DNA from: Pseudomonas putida W15Oct28
GTDB taxonomy: Bacteria; Pseudomonadota; Gammaproteobacteria; Pseudomonadales; Pseudomonadaceae
Assembly (NCBI RefSeq): GCF_000708715.2
Contig: NZ_JENB01000031.1
Span: 1-64,000 of the forward strand
Reading direction: 5' to 3'
DNA length: 64,000 nt
Shown in pieces: positions 18,165 to 27,189 of this stretch (the first letter of the stretch is position 1; each line of letters begins with the position of its first letter). Below the pieces are notes generated by a model. That model saw nothing but the letters and a program-made list of their open reading frames with translations, was not told the origin of the DNA and did not search any database. A program made the translations under genes and the position numbers.

Positions 18165-19790
18165 ATGCTTGCCAACCTGAAGATACGTACCGGAATGTTC
18201 TGGGTGCTGTCGTTGTTCAGCCTGACCCTGCTGTTTTCCACCGTCAGTGCCTGGCGGGCAGCAGTGGGCAGCGGCCAGCAGATCACCGAACTGGACCAGA
18301 CCGCACACCAGTCGGACCGGTTGAACAATGCGTTGCTGATGGCGATTCGCGCCAGCGCCAATGTGTCCTCGGGCTTCATCGAGCAGTTGGGTGGCCACGA
18401 CGAGAGCGCCGGCAAGCGCATGGCGCTGTCGGTCGAGCTGAACGACAAGAGCCAGAAACTGGTCGACGAATTTGTTGAAAATGTCCGCGAGCCAGCCCTT
18501 CGCACGTTGGCAACCGAGCTGCAGGCTACCTTTGCCGAATACGCCAAGGCGGTGGCGGGGCAGCGTGAGGCAACCCGCCAGCGCTCGCTGGAGCAGTACT
18601 TCAAGGTGAACGGCGATGCCGGCAATGCCATGGGCCGGCTGCAAGCGCTGCGCCAGCAACTGGTGGGTGCACTGAGCGAACGGGGCCAGCAGATCATGCT
18701 TGAGTCTGACCGGCGCCTGGCCCGCGCCCAACTGCTAAGCCTGGGGCTGCTGGCGGTGACCTTGGTGCTGGCGGCGCTGTGCTGGGCTTTCATTGCGCAG
18801 CGTGTGTTGCACCCGTTGCGCGAAGCCGGTCGGCATTTTCAGCGTATTGCCGGCGGCGACCTGAGCGTGCCGGTACAAGGGCAGGGCAACAACGAGATCG
18901 GCCAGCTGTTCCATGAGTTGCAGCGCATGCAGCAGAGCCAGCGCGACACCCTGGGGCAGATCAACCACTGTGCCCGGCAGCTGGATGCCGCTGCCACGGC
19001 GTTGAACGCGGTTACCGAGGAAAGCGCCAACAACCTGCGCCAGCAGGGGCAGGAGCTTGAGCAGGCAGCCACCGCCGTGACCGAAATGACCACGGCCGTG
19101 GAGGAGGTGGCGCGCAACGCCATCACCACTTCGCAGACCACCAGCGAGTCCAACCAGCTGGCCGCGCAAAGCCGCCAGCAAGTCAGCGACAACATCGATG
19201 GCACCGAGGCCATGACCCGGGAGATCCAGACCAGCAGTGCGCACCTGGAGCAACTGGTCGGGCAGGTGCGGGAAATCGGCAAGGTGCTGGAAGTGATCCG
19301 CTCGGTGTCCGAGCAAACCAACCTGCTGGCGCTTAATGCTGCCATCGAAGCGGCCCGCGCAGGCGAGGCCGGCCGCGGCTTTGCGGTGGTGGCGGATGAG
19401 GTGCGCACGCTGGCCTATCGCACGCACCAATCGACCCAGGAAATCGAGCAGATGATCGGCCGCGTGCAGGCGGGCACCGAAGCGGCGGTGGCTTCGATGC
19501 AGGCCAGCACCAACCGCGCCCAGTCGACACTGGACGTGACCCTGGCCTCGGGGCAGGTGCTGGAAGGTATCTACAGTGCAATCGGCGAAATCAACGAGCG
19601 CAACCTGGTCATTGCCAGTGCGGCCGAAGAGCAGGCTCAGGTGGCGCGGGAAGTGGACCGCAACCTGCTGAACATCCGCGAGCTGTCGAACAATTCGGCG
19701 ACGGGAGCGCTGCAGACCAGTGAGGCGAGCAAGGCGCTGTCGGGGCTGGTGGGGGAGATGACCGCGTTGATGGGGCGGTTCAAGGTTTGA
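18165..19790 (+). CDS. Methyl-accepting chemotaxis protein
   Basis: 541 residues. TM1 (about 8-30) and TM2 (about 190-212) flank a periplasmic helical domain of about 160 residues that fits a four-helix-bundle sensor. HAMP follows (about 213-265). The cytoplasmic rod has the conserved hairpin VSEQTNLLALNAAIEAARAGE and lacks a C-terminal CheR-tethering pentapeptide. AAAGGAG lies upstream of the ATG. Its ligand cannot be deduced. Neighbouring polyamine genes make an amine plausible but this is only inference. Confidence 0.92.
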   Translation: MLANLKIRTGMFWVLSLFSLTLLFSTVSAWRAAVGSGQQITELDQTAHQSDRLNNALLMAIRASANVSSGFIEQLGGHDESAGKRMALSVELNDKSQKLVDEFVENVREPALRTLATELQATFAEYAKAVAGQREATRQRSLEQYFKVNGDAGNAMGRLQALRQQLVGALSERGQQIMLESDRRLARAQLLSLGLLAVTLVLAALCWAFIAQRVLHPLREAGRHFQRIAGGDLSVPVQGQGNNEIGQLFHELQRMQQSQRDTLGQINHCARQLDAAATALNAVTEESANNLRQQGQELEQAATAVTEMTTAVEEVARNAITTSQTTSESNQLAAQSRQQVSDNIDGTEAMTREIQTSSAHLEQLVGQVREIGKVLEVIRSVSEQTNLLALNAAIEAARAGEAGRGFAVVADEVRTLAYRTHQSTQEIEQMIGRVQAGTEAAVASMQASTNRAQSTLDVTLASGQVLEGIYSAIGEINERNLVIASAAEEQAQVAREVDRNLLNIRELSNNSATGALQTSEASKALSGLVGEMTALMGRFKV

Positions 19791-19837
19791 GGTTCGAGGG
19801 GCGACACGCCCGCACCTGACCGGCTGTTGCGGTCAGC

Positions 19838-19880
19838 TGCAGGCGCGGCCTTGTGTCGCGAAAGGGCTGCAAGGCAGCCC
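19838..19880. repeat. Single REP half-element with hairpin
   Basis: A GCGGCCTTGTGTCGCGAAA core is followed by GGGCTGCAAGGCAGCCC, a 7-bp stem. It lies downstream of the chemoreceptor and may end its transcript. Confidence 0.65.
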
Positions 19881-20033
19881 CAACATTTTCTCGGTATACG
19901 GCATTCTGCAAACCTGGCAACGCCACCTGCCAAAAAACGACCACCCACACATTCGGGGTATGTCGCCCCTCGGCAAATCCCTCGATAGTGAACCCATCGG
20001 CTCGTTCCGGAGCACTCACACGATGGAGTTGCC

Positions 20034-21137
20034 ATGCGCAAGGTACTGAAGGTGATTGGTGGTCTGCTGCTGGCGTCTGGTGCCAGCCTGGCCCAGGCGG
20101 CAGAGGTGGACAGCGCCAACACGTTACGCTTGTACAACTGGACCGACTACATCGGCGAGACCACCCTGGCCGACTTCGAGAAGGCCACCGGCATCAAGGT
20201 CATCTACGACACCTTCGACGGCTACGAGACGGTACAGACCAAACTGCTGACCGGCCGCTCCGGCTACGACCTGGTCATGCTCAACGCCTCGCTGGTCCCC
20301 CCGCTGATCAGCGCTGGCGTGTTCCAGGCGCTGGACAAGCAGCAACTGCCCAGCTGGCACAACCTCGATCAGCAGGTGGTCAACAACCTGCAGGGCTACG
20401 ACCCTGGCCTGAAGTACTCGGCGCCCTACACCTGGGGAAGCTCGGGGGTAACCTACAACGTCGACAAGATCACCGCGCGCATGCCCGACGCACCGATCGG
20501 TTCGCTGGCCATGCTGTTCGACCCCAAGATCGTCTCGCGCTTCGCCGACTGCGGCGTCACCCTGATGGACGCGCCCACCGAGGTCATCCCGCTGGCCCTG
20601 CAGTACCTGGGCAAGGACCCGCGCAGCGCGTCGCCCGCCGACCTCAAGGCGGCCGAACAACTGCTACTGGGCATCCGCCCCTACATTCGCAAGTTCGACT
20701 CGGTCAACTACCTCACCAGCCTGCCCAACGGCGATGTCTGCCTGGCGCTGACCTGGTCCGGTGACTACGCCACCGCCCAGGCCCGTGCGATGGAAGCGAA
20801 GAAGGACATCAAGCTGTCGTTCTTCATCCCCAAGGAAGGTTCGCTGATCTGGTTCGACAACCTGTACATCCCCAAGGATGCGCCGCACACGGCCAACGCC
20901 CACCGCTTCATCGAGTTCCTGCTGCAGCCGCAAACCATGGCCAAAGTCACCGACTACATCCACTACGCCAACAGCAACGCCGCCGCCACCGCGCTGGTGC
21001 GTGACGACATCCGCCAGGACCCGGCCATCTACCCCGACGCACAAACCCGTGAGCGCCTGTTCGCGCAGAAAACCCAGAGCCCCAAGGACATGCGCGCCAT
21101 CACCCGGGTCTGGAGCACGGTCAAGACCGGTTTCTGA
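20034..21137 (+). CDS. Periplasmic polyamine-binding protein, PotF/SpuD-like
   Basis: 367 residues, signal peptide about 1-22 (ASLAQAAE). The mature part begins LRLYNWTDYIGE, the family opening. The Trp of the ligand loop is present (TWSGD), unlike the paralogue at 7627, as is the ligand Asp (WFDN). The tail RVWSTVKTG also fits. It is separated by 34 nt from a putrescine-type aminotransferase gene, so the two probably form an operon for uptake and degradation of a diamine. ABC permease components are not in the window and must be encoded elsewhere if this protein feeds a transporter. Confidence 0.88.
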   Translation: MRKVLKVIGGLLLASGASLAQAAEVDSANTLRLYNWTDYIGETTLADFEKATGIKVIYDTFDGYETVQTKLLTGRSGYDLVMLNASLVPPLISAGVFQALDKQQLPSWHNLDQQVVNNLQGYDPGLKYSAPYTWGSSGVTYNVDKITARMPDAPIGSLAMLFDPKIVSRFADCGVTLMDAPTEVIPLALQYLGKDPRSASPADLKAAEQLLLGIRPYIRKFDSVNYLTSLPNGDVCLALTWSGDYATAQARAMEAKKDIKLSFFIPKEGSLIWFDNLYIPKDAPHTANAHRFIEFLLQPQTMAKVTDYIHYANSNAAATALVRDDIRQDPAIYPDAQTRERLFAQKTQSPKDMRAITRVWSTVKTGF

Positions 21138-21171
21138 ACACTGCCCAACGATTCCCGCCAAGGAGCTGCCC

Positions 21172-22584
21172 ATGGCCACCCCAAGCAAAGCATTCGCCAT
21201 CGCCCACGACCCGCTGGTGGAGGCCGACAAGGCCCACTACATGCACGGCTACCATGTGTTCGACGAGCACCGCGAGCAAGGCGCGCTGAACATCGTCGCC
21301 GGCGAGGGTGCCTACATTCGTGACACCCACGGCAACCGCTTCCTCGATGCCGTCGGCGGCATGTGGTGCACCAACATCGGCCTGGGCCGCGAGGAAATGG
21401 CCCTGGCCATCGCCGACCAGGTACGCCAGCTGGCGTACTCCAACCCGTTCTCCGACATGGCCAACGACGTGGCCATCGAACTGTGCCAGAAGCTTGCGCA
21501 GCTGGCGCCCGGCGACCTGAACCACGTGTTTCTGACCACCGGCGGCTCGACTGCGGTAGACACCGCCTACCGGCTGATCCAGTACTACCAGAACTGCCGC
21601 GGCAAGCCGCACAAGAAGCACATCATCGCCCGTTACAACGCCTACCACGGCTCCACCACCCTGACCATGTCGATCGGCAACAAGGCCGCCGACCGGGTGC
21701 CGGAGTTCGACTATCACCACGACCTGATCCACCACGTCTCCAACCCCAACCCGTACCGCGCCCCGCACGACATGGACGAGGCCGAGTTCCTCGACTTCCT
21801 GGTGGCCGAGTTCGAGGACAAGATCCTGTCGCTGGGCGCCGACAATGTGGCGGCGTTCATCGCCGAGCCGATCATGGGCTCGGGCGGGGTGATCATTCCG
21901 CCCGAGGGCTACTTCCAGCGCATGTGGCAGCTGTGCCAGACCTACGACATCCTGTTCGTCGCCGACGAAGTGGTGACCTCGTTCGGGCGCCTGGGCACCT
22001 TCTTTGCCAGCGAAGAACTGTTTGGCGTCACCCCCGACATCATCACCACCGCCAAGGGCCTGACCTCGGCCTACCTGCCGTTGGGCGCGTGCATCTTCTC
22101 CGAGCGTATCTGGGAAGTGATTGCCGAGCCGGGCAAGGGCCGCTGCTTCACCCATGGCTTCACCTACAGCGGTCACCCGGTGTGCTGCACGGCGGCGCTG
22201 AAGAACATCGAGATCATCGAGCGCGAGCGACTGCTCGATCACGTCAAGGACGTCGGTGGCTACCTGGAGCAGCGCCTGCAAAGCCTGCGCGAGTTGCCGC
22301 TGGTGGGTGACGTGCGTTGCATGAAGCTGATGGCCTGCGTCGAGTTCGTGGCCGACAAGGCCAGCAAGGCGCTGTTCCCCGATGAGGTGAACATCGGTGA
22401 GCGCATCCACAGCAAGGCCCAGGCCCGCGGGTTGCTGGTGCGCCCGATCATGCACCTGAACGTGATGTCGCCGCCGCTGATCGTCACCCATGCGCAGGTG
22501 GACGAGATCGTCGACACCTTGCGCCAGTGCATTATCGAAACCGCGCGCGAGCTGACTGCGCTTGGCCTGTACCAGGGCCGATGA
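21172..22584 (+). CDS. Class III omega-aminotransferase, putrescine:pyruvate (SpuC) type
   Basis: 470 residues, ATG at 21172 with AAGGAG upstream. Fold type I class III aminotransferase: GGSTAVDTAYRLIQYY cofactor loop, YHGST, D265 (VADEVVTSFGR) and PLP Lys295 in TTAKGL. The opening HYMHGYHVFDEHREQGAL is characteristic of the SpuC/polyamine group, which converts putrescine or cadaverine plus pyruvate to an aminoaldehyde and alanine. It follows a PotF-like protein and precedes a LuxR regulator by 53 nt. The substrate could instead be another omega-amine. Confidence 0.88.
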   Translation: MATPSKAFAIAHDPLVEADKAHYMHGYHVFDEHREQGALNIVAGEGAYIRDTHGNRFLDAVGGMWCTNIGLGREEMALAIADQVRQLAYSNPFSDMANDVAIELCQKLAQLAPGDLNHVFLTTGGSTAVDTAYRLIQYYQNCRGKPHKKHIIARYNAYHGSTTLTMSIGNKAADRVPEFDYHHDLIHHVSNPNPYRAPHDMDEAEFLDFLVAEFEDKILSLGADNVAAFIAEPIMGSGGVIIPPEGYFQRMWQLCQTYDILFVADEVVTSFGRLGTFFASEELFGVTPDIITTAKGLTSAYLPLGACIFSERIWEVIAEPGKGRCFTHGFTYSGHPVCCTAALKNIEIIERERLLDHVKDVGGYLEQRLQSLRELPLVGDVRCMKLMACVEFVADKASKALFPDEVNIGERIHSKAQARGLLVRPIMHLNVMSPPLIVTHAQVDEIVDTLRQCIIETARELTALGLYQGR

Positions 22585-22637
22585 ACCTGGCGCAAGGGGC
22601 TGTGCGGGGGCGTGCCTGGCAGGCTAGACTGCCGGGC

Positions 22638-23471
22638 ATGACCCAGGCCACTCCCGACACCCCGCTTACCCTGACAATGGGCGCGCTGCAGCAATGGCAT
22701 GCGGCGCTGCAGCGTGCGCTGGCCAATAGCGATACGCCCGAGGCGCTGGCGTATGTGGCCGCTGCCATCGGCCAGCTGGTGCAGGTTGAATCGATGATGA
22801 TCAGCCTTGAATGCCAAGGGCGGGCGCCGCAGCTGCTGTACCAGCAAGGCATTCCCGAGCTGCACCGCGCCGCCGTGCTGGAGCGTTATTTCAGTGCCGG
22901 CTACCTGCTCGACCCGTTCTGCCTGGCCGTGCAAAGCGGCCTGGCCGAAGGTTTTTACCACCTGCAGGAAATCGCCCCCGACAACTTCTTCGACAGCGAC
23001 TACTACAAGGCCTATTACCTGGGCACCGGTTGCAGCGAAGACAGCTATTACATCGTCGACCTCAGCGCTGGCCGCAAGTTGTCGCTGAGCCTGTTCCAGG
23101 GTTGCAGCGGCACGCCCCTGAGTGCCGGGCAGGTTGACCTGCTGCGGGCGCTGGAGCCCATGGTGCGGGAACTACTGGGGCGCTATGCCCGGCATAACCT
23201 GGAGCCCGGTGCAGCATCGGCCGAACACGGCAGCCTGCAGGCGGCGTTCGACAGCTTTGGTTGCCAGGTGCTGACCGACCGTGAGCGGGAGGTGGCACAC
23301 ATGATCCTGCGTGGGCACTCGGTGAAGTCGACCGCGCTGGAGCTGGGCATCTCACCGGAGACGGTGCGCATGCACCGCAAGAACCTGTACCTGAAGCTGG
23401 AGATCAACTCGCAGTCCGAGTTGTTTGCGCGGTTTATCGACTGGTTGCGTGGCGATCAGCTGAAAATCTAG
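22638..23471 (+). CDS. LuxR-family transcriptional regulator
   Basis: 277 residues from the ATG at 22638; in-frame ATGs up to 57 nt earlier (22581) lack a better ribosome site. The C-terminal LuxR helix-turn-helix (about 212-270) reads LTDREREVAHMILRGHSVKSTA and ISPETVRMHRKNLYLKL. The N-terminal domain carries GYLLDPF and a following APDNFF motif, also found in the LuxR regulator at 35998, so the two are paralogues. The N-terminal domain is not a recognisable receiver. It probably regulates the potF-like/aminotransferase unit just upstream. Confidence 0.82.
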   Translation: MTQATPDTPLTLTMGALQQWHAALQRALANSDTPEALAYVAAAIGQLVQVESMMISLECQGRAPQLLYQQGIPELHRAAVLERYFSAGYLLDPFCLAVQSGLAEGFYHLQEIAPDNFFDSDYYKAYYLGTGCSEDSYYIVDLSAGRKLSLSLFQGCSGTPLSAGQVDLLRALEPMVRELLGRYARHNLEPGAASAEHGSLQAAFDSFGCQVLTDREREVAHMILRGHSVKSTALELGISPETVRMHRKNLYLKLEINSQSELFARFIDWLRGDQLKI

Positions 23472-23482
23472 AAGTCATCGCG

Positions 23483-23592
23483 GTCCCTGTGGGAGCGGGC
23501 GTGCCGAGGCGTCGAACCGCCGCGAACACGGGCGAAGCCCGTGCCATCCACCGCGGTGCCTGTTTCGCGGGCATGCCCGCTCCCGCAGGGAT
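23483..23592. repeat. REP pair (GGGAGCGGGC type)
   Basis: Inverted copies TCCCTGTGGGAGCGGGC and GCCCGCTCCCGCAGGGA bracket a smaller stem, CACGGGC/GCCCGTG. It separates two converging genes. Confidence 0.88.
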
Positions 23593-23619
23593 CGCGTCAG
23601 TTCTGAAATTCCGGGTAGG

Positions 23620-24699
23620 TCACGAAACCGCCAGGCGGGCTTCCAGGGCGGCGATGTGCGCCTGTAGCCGTTCATGCTCCTGGCGCTCGGCGCTGATGTC
23701 TTCGAACACGCTGATCAGGTGTTCCGGTTCGCCGTTGTCCCGGCGCTGCAGCGAGGTGCGGGCGCGTACCCAGATGTACTCGCCGTTCTTGTGGCGCACG
23801 CGTTTTTCCACTTCGTAGCGCTCGGTTTCACCGGCCAGCATGCGTTGCAGTAGTTGCAGGTTCTGCGCCAGGTCGTCGGCGTGGGTGATCTGCTGGAAGG
23901 TCATGCCGTAGAGCTCTTCGGCGCTGTAGCCCAGCAACTCGCACAAGCTGTTGTTGACCCGCTGCCAGGTGCCGTCCGGGTCGATGTAGGCCAGGGCGCC
24001 CCAGGCCAGCTCGAAGATCGCCCGCAAGCGTTCCTCGCTCTGGCTCAGCGCCTGCTGGGCCACCTGGCGTTCGGTGTTGTCCATGCTGATGCCAACCATC
24101 TTCACCGAGCGCCCGGCGCTGTCGCGCACCACGGTGGCGCGGGAAGAAATCCAGCGGACTTCACCGTCCGGGCGGGTGATGCGGAAGTCGCATTCACAGC
24201 CACTGCCGTCAGCCACCGCGTCGGCGTACATCACCTGCATGCGCTGCACGTCTTCGTCGGGCAGGTGCTTCCAGAAGTCTTCGTTGTGGTGGACCGGCCA
24301 GCCATACACCTGCTCGACGTTGGGCGAGTAGGTGACTTCGTCGCTGATCAGGTTCCACTCCCAGGTGACGATGCGCGCGCCTTCCTGGGCCAGCTTCATG
24401 CGCGCTTCGCTTTCCATGATCTCGGCGGTCAGGCGCCGGCGAACGTCGGTCATCGGCAGCTCGACCACCTGCGGTTGCTGGATGTTCTGCAGTGCTTCGT
24501 CGCCATAGCGCAGCCAGATCCAGTTAACCTTGAGAAAGTCGGCCAGCTTGCGCAGGTTGTCGTAGTCGATCTCGCCGCCTCGGGTCCACTTGTGCACGGC
24601 GGTGCGCGAAATGCCCAAGGCCGTGCCCACGGCTTGCAGGGTCAGCTTGTGATGCTCGAGCAGTTCCTTGAGGCGGAAGGCGAAGCTGTTTTCCAACAT
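23620..24699 (-). CDS. XRE helix-turn-helix regulator fused to two PAS domains
   Basis: 359 residues, ATG at 24699. Residues 5-65 are a Cro/CI-type helix-turn-helix (LQAVGTALGISRTAVHKWTRGG). Two PAS/PAC units follow, about 95-215 (TWEWNLISDEVTYSPN, WISSRATVV) and 220-340 (YIDPDGTWQRVNNSLCELLGYS, YIWVRARTSLQRRDNG). It ends in a short coiled helix. Such an arrangement suggests a DNA-binding protein that senses a small molecule or redox state directly. It lies downstream of the carnitine monooxygenase genes in the same direction, separated by a REP element, and could be their regulator. Confidence 0.8.
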   Translation of the reverse strand: MLENSFAFRLKELLEHHKLTLQAVGTALGISRTAVHKWTRGGEIDYDNLRKLADFLKVNWIWLRYGDEALQNIQQPQVVELPMTDVRRRLTAEIMESEARMKLAQEGARIVTWEWNLISDEVTYSPNVEQVYGWPVHHNEDFWKHLPDEDVQRMQVMYADAVADGSGCECDFRITRPDGEVRWISSRATVVRDSAGRSVKMVGISMDNTERQVAQQALSQSEERLRAIFELAWGALAYIDPDGTWQRVNNSLCELLGYSAEELYGMTFQQITHADDLAQNLQLLQRMLAGETERYEVEKRVRHKNGEYIWVRARTSLQRRDNGEPEHLISVFEDISAERQEHERLQAHIAALEARLAVS

Positions 24700-24787
24700 C
24701 GGCAGGGTGTCCTGATCTGGGCCAAGAGCCTGCCAGTATACGCAACTTGTCAACTTTGGGTTGACGTTGGGGCGAGGGACGCAGTAC

Positions 24788-24875
24788 CTGTGGGAGCGGG
24801 CTTGCCCGCGAAGCAGACACCGCGGTGGCTGGCACGGGCTTCGCCCGTGTTCGCGGGCAAGCCCGCTCCCACAGG
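24788..24875. repeat. REP pair (GGGAGCGGGC type)
   Basis: CCTGTGGGAGCGGGCTTGCC and its inverse flank a CACGGGC/GCCCGTG stem. It lies between cntB and the XRE-PAS gene. Confidence 0.9.
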
Positions 24876-24897
24876 AGCCCGCACAAACCTTCAATAC

Positions 24898-25869
24898 TTA
24901 CAAGTCAAGCACCAGGCGGGCAGTGCGGGCGCGGGAGACGCACAGCATGATGCTCTGCTGCGCGGCCTTCTCTTCGTCGCTCAGGTACTGGTCGTAATGT
25001 TCGGCTTCACCTTCAAGGATGGCCGTCTCGCAGGTACCGCACACGCCTTCGCGGCACAGGCACTCGACCTTCGCGGCCTTGGATTTCTCGATGGCCTGCA
25101 GGATGGTCATGCCTTCTTCCACCTGCAGTTCCACGCCCGATTGCGCCAGCACCACGGTAAAGGCACTGCCGGTGACCGGGGTGGCGGCAAACTGCTCCCA
25201 ATGCACGCGCTGCTCGGCAATGCCGGCCTTGGCGGCGCAGGCGATGACCGCGTCGATCAGTGGTTTCGGGCCGCAGACATAAAGGTGCGCTTGCTCGTCC
25301 AGCCCCGCACACAGGGCAGCCAGGTCAAGCTTGCGGTCGAGGCTGTCGATGTAGAACTGCGTGTTGGCAGCATGCGGGCCGTTGGCCAGCTGGTCCTGGA
25401 ACGCCCCGTGCTCTGGCGCGCGGAAGGCATAGTGCAGCTCGTAGTCGGTGCTGCCGCCTTCCAGCTCATGCAGTTGCGCCAGGAACGGGGTAATGCCGAT
25501 GCCGCCGGCAATCAGTACGTGACGGCCAGCCGAAGGGTCGAGGGCGAACAGGTTGTTGGGCGAGGAGATGGTCAGGCGGGTGCCGACCTCCACCTGCTGG
25601 TGCATGAACGCCGAGCCGCCCTTGGACTGCTCCTCCAGGCGCACGCCAATCTGGTAGCTGCGGGTGTCGCGCGGGTCGCTCATCAACGAATAGGCGTTGC
25701 TGAACTGGCTGCCGTCAGCGCCTTGCATCTGCACGATGACGTGGCTGCCGCCGGTGAAGGCGGGCATCGCCGCGCCGTCTTCGCGGGCCAGGGTGAAGCG
25801 CTTGATCAGCGGCGTGGCGTGTTCCACGTCGGTTACGCGTACGCTGAACATTTCATAAGTGTTGGCCAT
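24898..25869 (-). CDS. cntB: Carnitine monooxygenase reductase component (CntB/YeaX-like)
   Basis: 323 residues of the phthalate-dioxygenase-reductase type: flavin domain with NAYSL (about 58-62), NAD domain with AGGIGITPF (121-129) and CGP (199-201), and a C-terminal plant-type 2Fe-2S domain with C272, C277, C280 and C310. It passes electrons from NAD(P)H to the Rieske oxygenase encoded 78 nt upstream. GAGG precedes the ATG. The pairing with a CntA-type oxygenase, a BCCT transporter and D-malate dehydrogenase favours carnitine over glycine betaine demethylation. Confidence 0.85.
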   Translation of the reverse strand: MANTYEMFSVRVTDVEHATPLIKRFTLAREDGAAMPAFTGGSHVIVQMQGADGSQFSNAYSLMSDPRDTRSYQIGVRLEEQSKGGSAFMHQQVEVGTRLTISSPNNLFALDPSAGRHVLIAGGIGITPFLAQLHELEGGSTDYELHYAFRAPEHGAFQDQLANGPHAANTQFYIDSLDRKLDLAALCAGLDEQAHLYVCGPKPLIDAVIACAAKAGIAEQRVHWEQFAATPVTGSAFTVVLAQSGVELQVEEGMTILQAIEKSKAAKVECLCREGVCGTCETAILEGEAEHYDQYLSDEEKAAQQSIMLCVSRARTARLVLDL

Positions 25870-25947
25870 GGTTCACCTCGACTGCCTGGGCGCGCGGCAG
25901 GCCCTGCCGCGCACCTTTACGTGCAAATAAACGTGGAGCGGTTGCTA

Positions 25948-27069
25948 TCAATCGTCGAGGTGGGCCACGGCGATCAGGTTGTGGAAGTGGGCAATGCCGT
26001 GTTCGCTCATGCCACTGCGCTCGCGGTCGGCCATGATCCGGCCCTGGCCACGGTAGCCACGCGACTTCAGGCCCTTTTGCACGCTTTCGACCAGGCGCAG
26101 GTCTTCTGGGCGGAACACTTCGCGGTACCAGTCGATCAGCTTCTGCTGTTCCTCGGTGATGTCCTTGTTGAGGAAGTAGATGTCGTAGTGCTGCAGGGTG
26201 GTTTCGGCATCGACCGGGAACTCGTAGATCACGGTCATGAAGTTGGCCCCTGGCGGCACGTTGAACATGGTGCACGGCCAGGCCCAGAAGCCGGCGAACG
26301 ACGGGTCTTTCACGTTTTCGTCGAACTTGAACGACTGCTCCGAAGGCTTGGCCAGGCCATATTGCAGGGTCCAGTTACCGTGCATGGTGTGGCTGTACTG
26401 GCCGACGTCCACCGAGTCGGAGAAGCCTGGGTGCGCCGGGGCGCAGTGGTAGCACTCCAGGTAGTTGTCGACGATCGACTTCCAGTTGGCCGGGGTGTCG
26501 CTGACGAAACGCGCCGCCAGGTGCAGGTCGTCGATCACCGCGCAGGCTTCGCGCATGCGTGCTTGCATGCCTGGCAATTGGTCTTCGACGGAGCCCGCGT
26601 CCATGTCCATGTTGATGAAGATGAAACCGGCGTATTCCTCGACGCGCAGCTGCACCAGGGTGGAGTTCTCTTTGTCGAAATTGACCACGTTGTCGCAGTT
26701 GCGGGCGTGGGCCAGTTCGCCGTCGAGCTTGAAGGTCCAGGCGTGGTACGGGCAGGTGATGACGTTCTTGGCCTTGCCGCTGCCGCTGAGCAGCTGGTGG
26801 CCACGGTGCGGGCAGACGTTGTAGAACGCCCGCAGCACGCTGTCACGGCCGCGCACGACGATGATGCTTTCGCCAATCACGTCGCGGGTGATGTAGGCAT
26901 TGTTGTCTGCCACCTCGCTGCGGTGGCCCACACAGATCCAGCTGCGGGCGAAGATGGCTTCTTTCTCGTGTTCGAACACCGCGGCCTTGGTGTAGAAATT
27001 GGCCGGGATGGTGAAGGCCTCGTCGGCGTTCGCGCAGAAATCGGCGGGCAGGCGTTTGAAGTCGTTCAT
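25948..27069 (-). CDS. cntA: Carnitine monooxygenase oxygenase subunit (CntA/YeaW-like Rieske protein)
   Basis: 373 residues. Rieske cluster ligands are C86, H88, C106 and H109 (CPHRGH, CPYHAW). Mononuclear iron ligands are H208 and H213 in ECYHCAPAHPG. The residue bridging the two metal sites is E205 rather than the Asp of most Rieske oxygenases; a Glu at exactly this position is characteristic of CntA. CntA/B splits L-carnitine into trimethylamine and malic semialdehyde. Length and sequence pattern along the whole protein fit Acinetobacter-type CntA as I recall it. It has its own leader, containing a TGGTTAAC repeat pair, and is separated from the transporter gene by a terminator-like hairpin. 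A broader quaternary-amine substrate range is possible. Confidence 0.88.
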   Translation of the reverse strand: MNDFKRLPADFCANADEAFTIPANFYTKAAVFEHEKEAIFARSWICVGHRSEVADNNAYITRDVIGESIIVVRGRDSVLRAFYNVCPHRGHQLLSGSGKAKNVITCPYHAWTFKLDGELAHARNCDNVVNFDKENSTLVQLRVEEYAGFIFINMDMDAGSVEDQLPGMQARMREACAVIDDLHLAARFVSDTPANWKSIVDNYLECYHCAPAHPGFSDSVDVGQYSHTMHGNWTLQYGLAKPSEQSFKFDENVKDPSFAGFWAWPCTMFNVPPGANFMTVIYEFPVDAETTLQHYDIYFLNKDITEEQQKLIDWYREVFRPEDLRLVESVQKGLKSRGYRGQGRIMADRERSGMSEHGIAHFHNLIAVAHLDD

Positions 27070-27102
27070 GACAGGTTTCTCACAAGCTCGGTTTATAGTT
27101 GT

Positions 27103-27128
27103 TGGTTAACGCGTATCTGTTGGTTAAC
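27103..27128. promoter_or_regulatory. TGGTTAAC direct repeat upstream of cntA
   Basis: TGGTTAAC occurs at 27103-27110 and 27121-27128, period 18, 34 nt before the cntA ATG. The same arrangement, including TATCT between the copies and AG after the second, lies before the BCCT gene at 28876-28901. Confidence 0.65.
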
Positions 27129-27156
27129 AGGCCAGGCAAAAAAATTTGCAACCCCT

Positions 27157-27183
27157 CAGAGGGGCCGCAGTACGGCCCCTCTG
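27157..27183 (-). terminator. Hairpin between BCCT gene and cntA
   Basis: CAGAGGGGCCG and CGGCCCCTCTG form an 11-bp stem with a 5-nt loop. On the minus strand a T7 run follows about 14 nt later, so this may be a partial terminator separating the transporter from cntA. Confidence 0.6.
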
Positions 27184-27189
27184 ATTGAA

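Noticed and set aside
24898..27069. Glycine betaine demethylase (GbcAB) for the Rieske pair
   Set aside because: The oxygenase is 373 residues with E205 and the CntA pattern, and neighbours are a BCCT transporter and D-malate dehydrogenase. GbcA/GbcB are longer and sit with serine/glycine genes.
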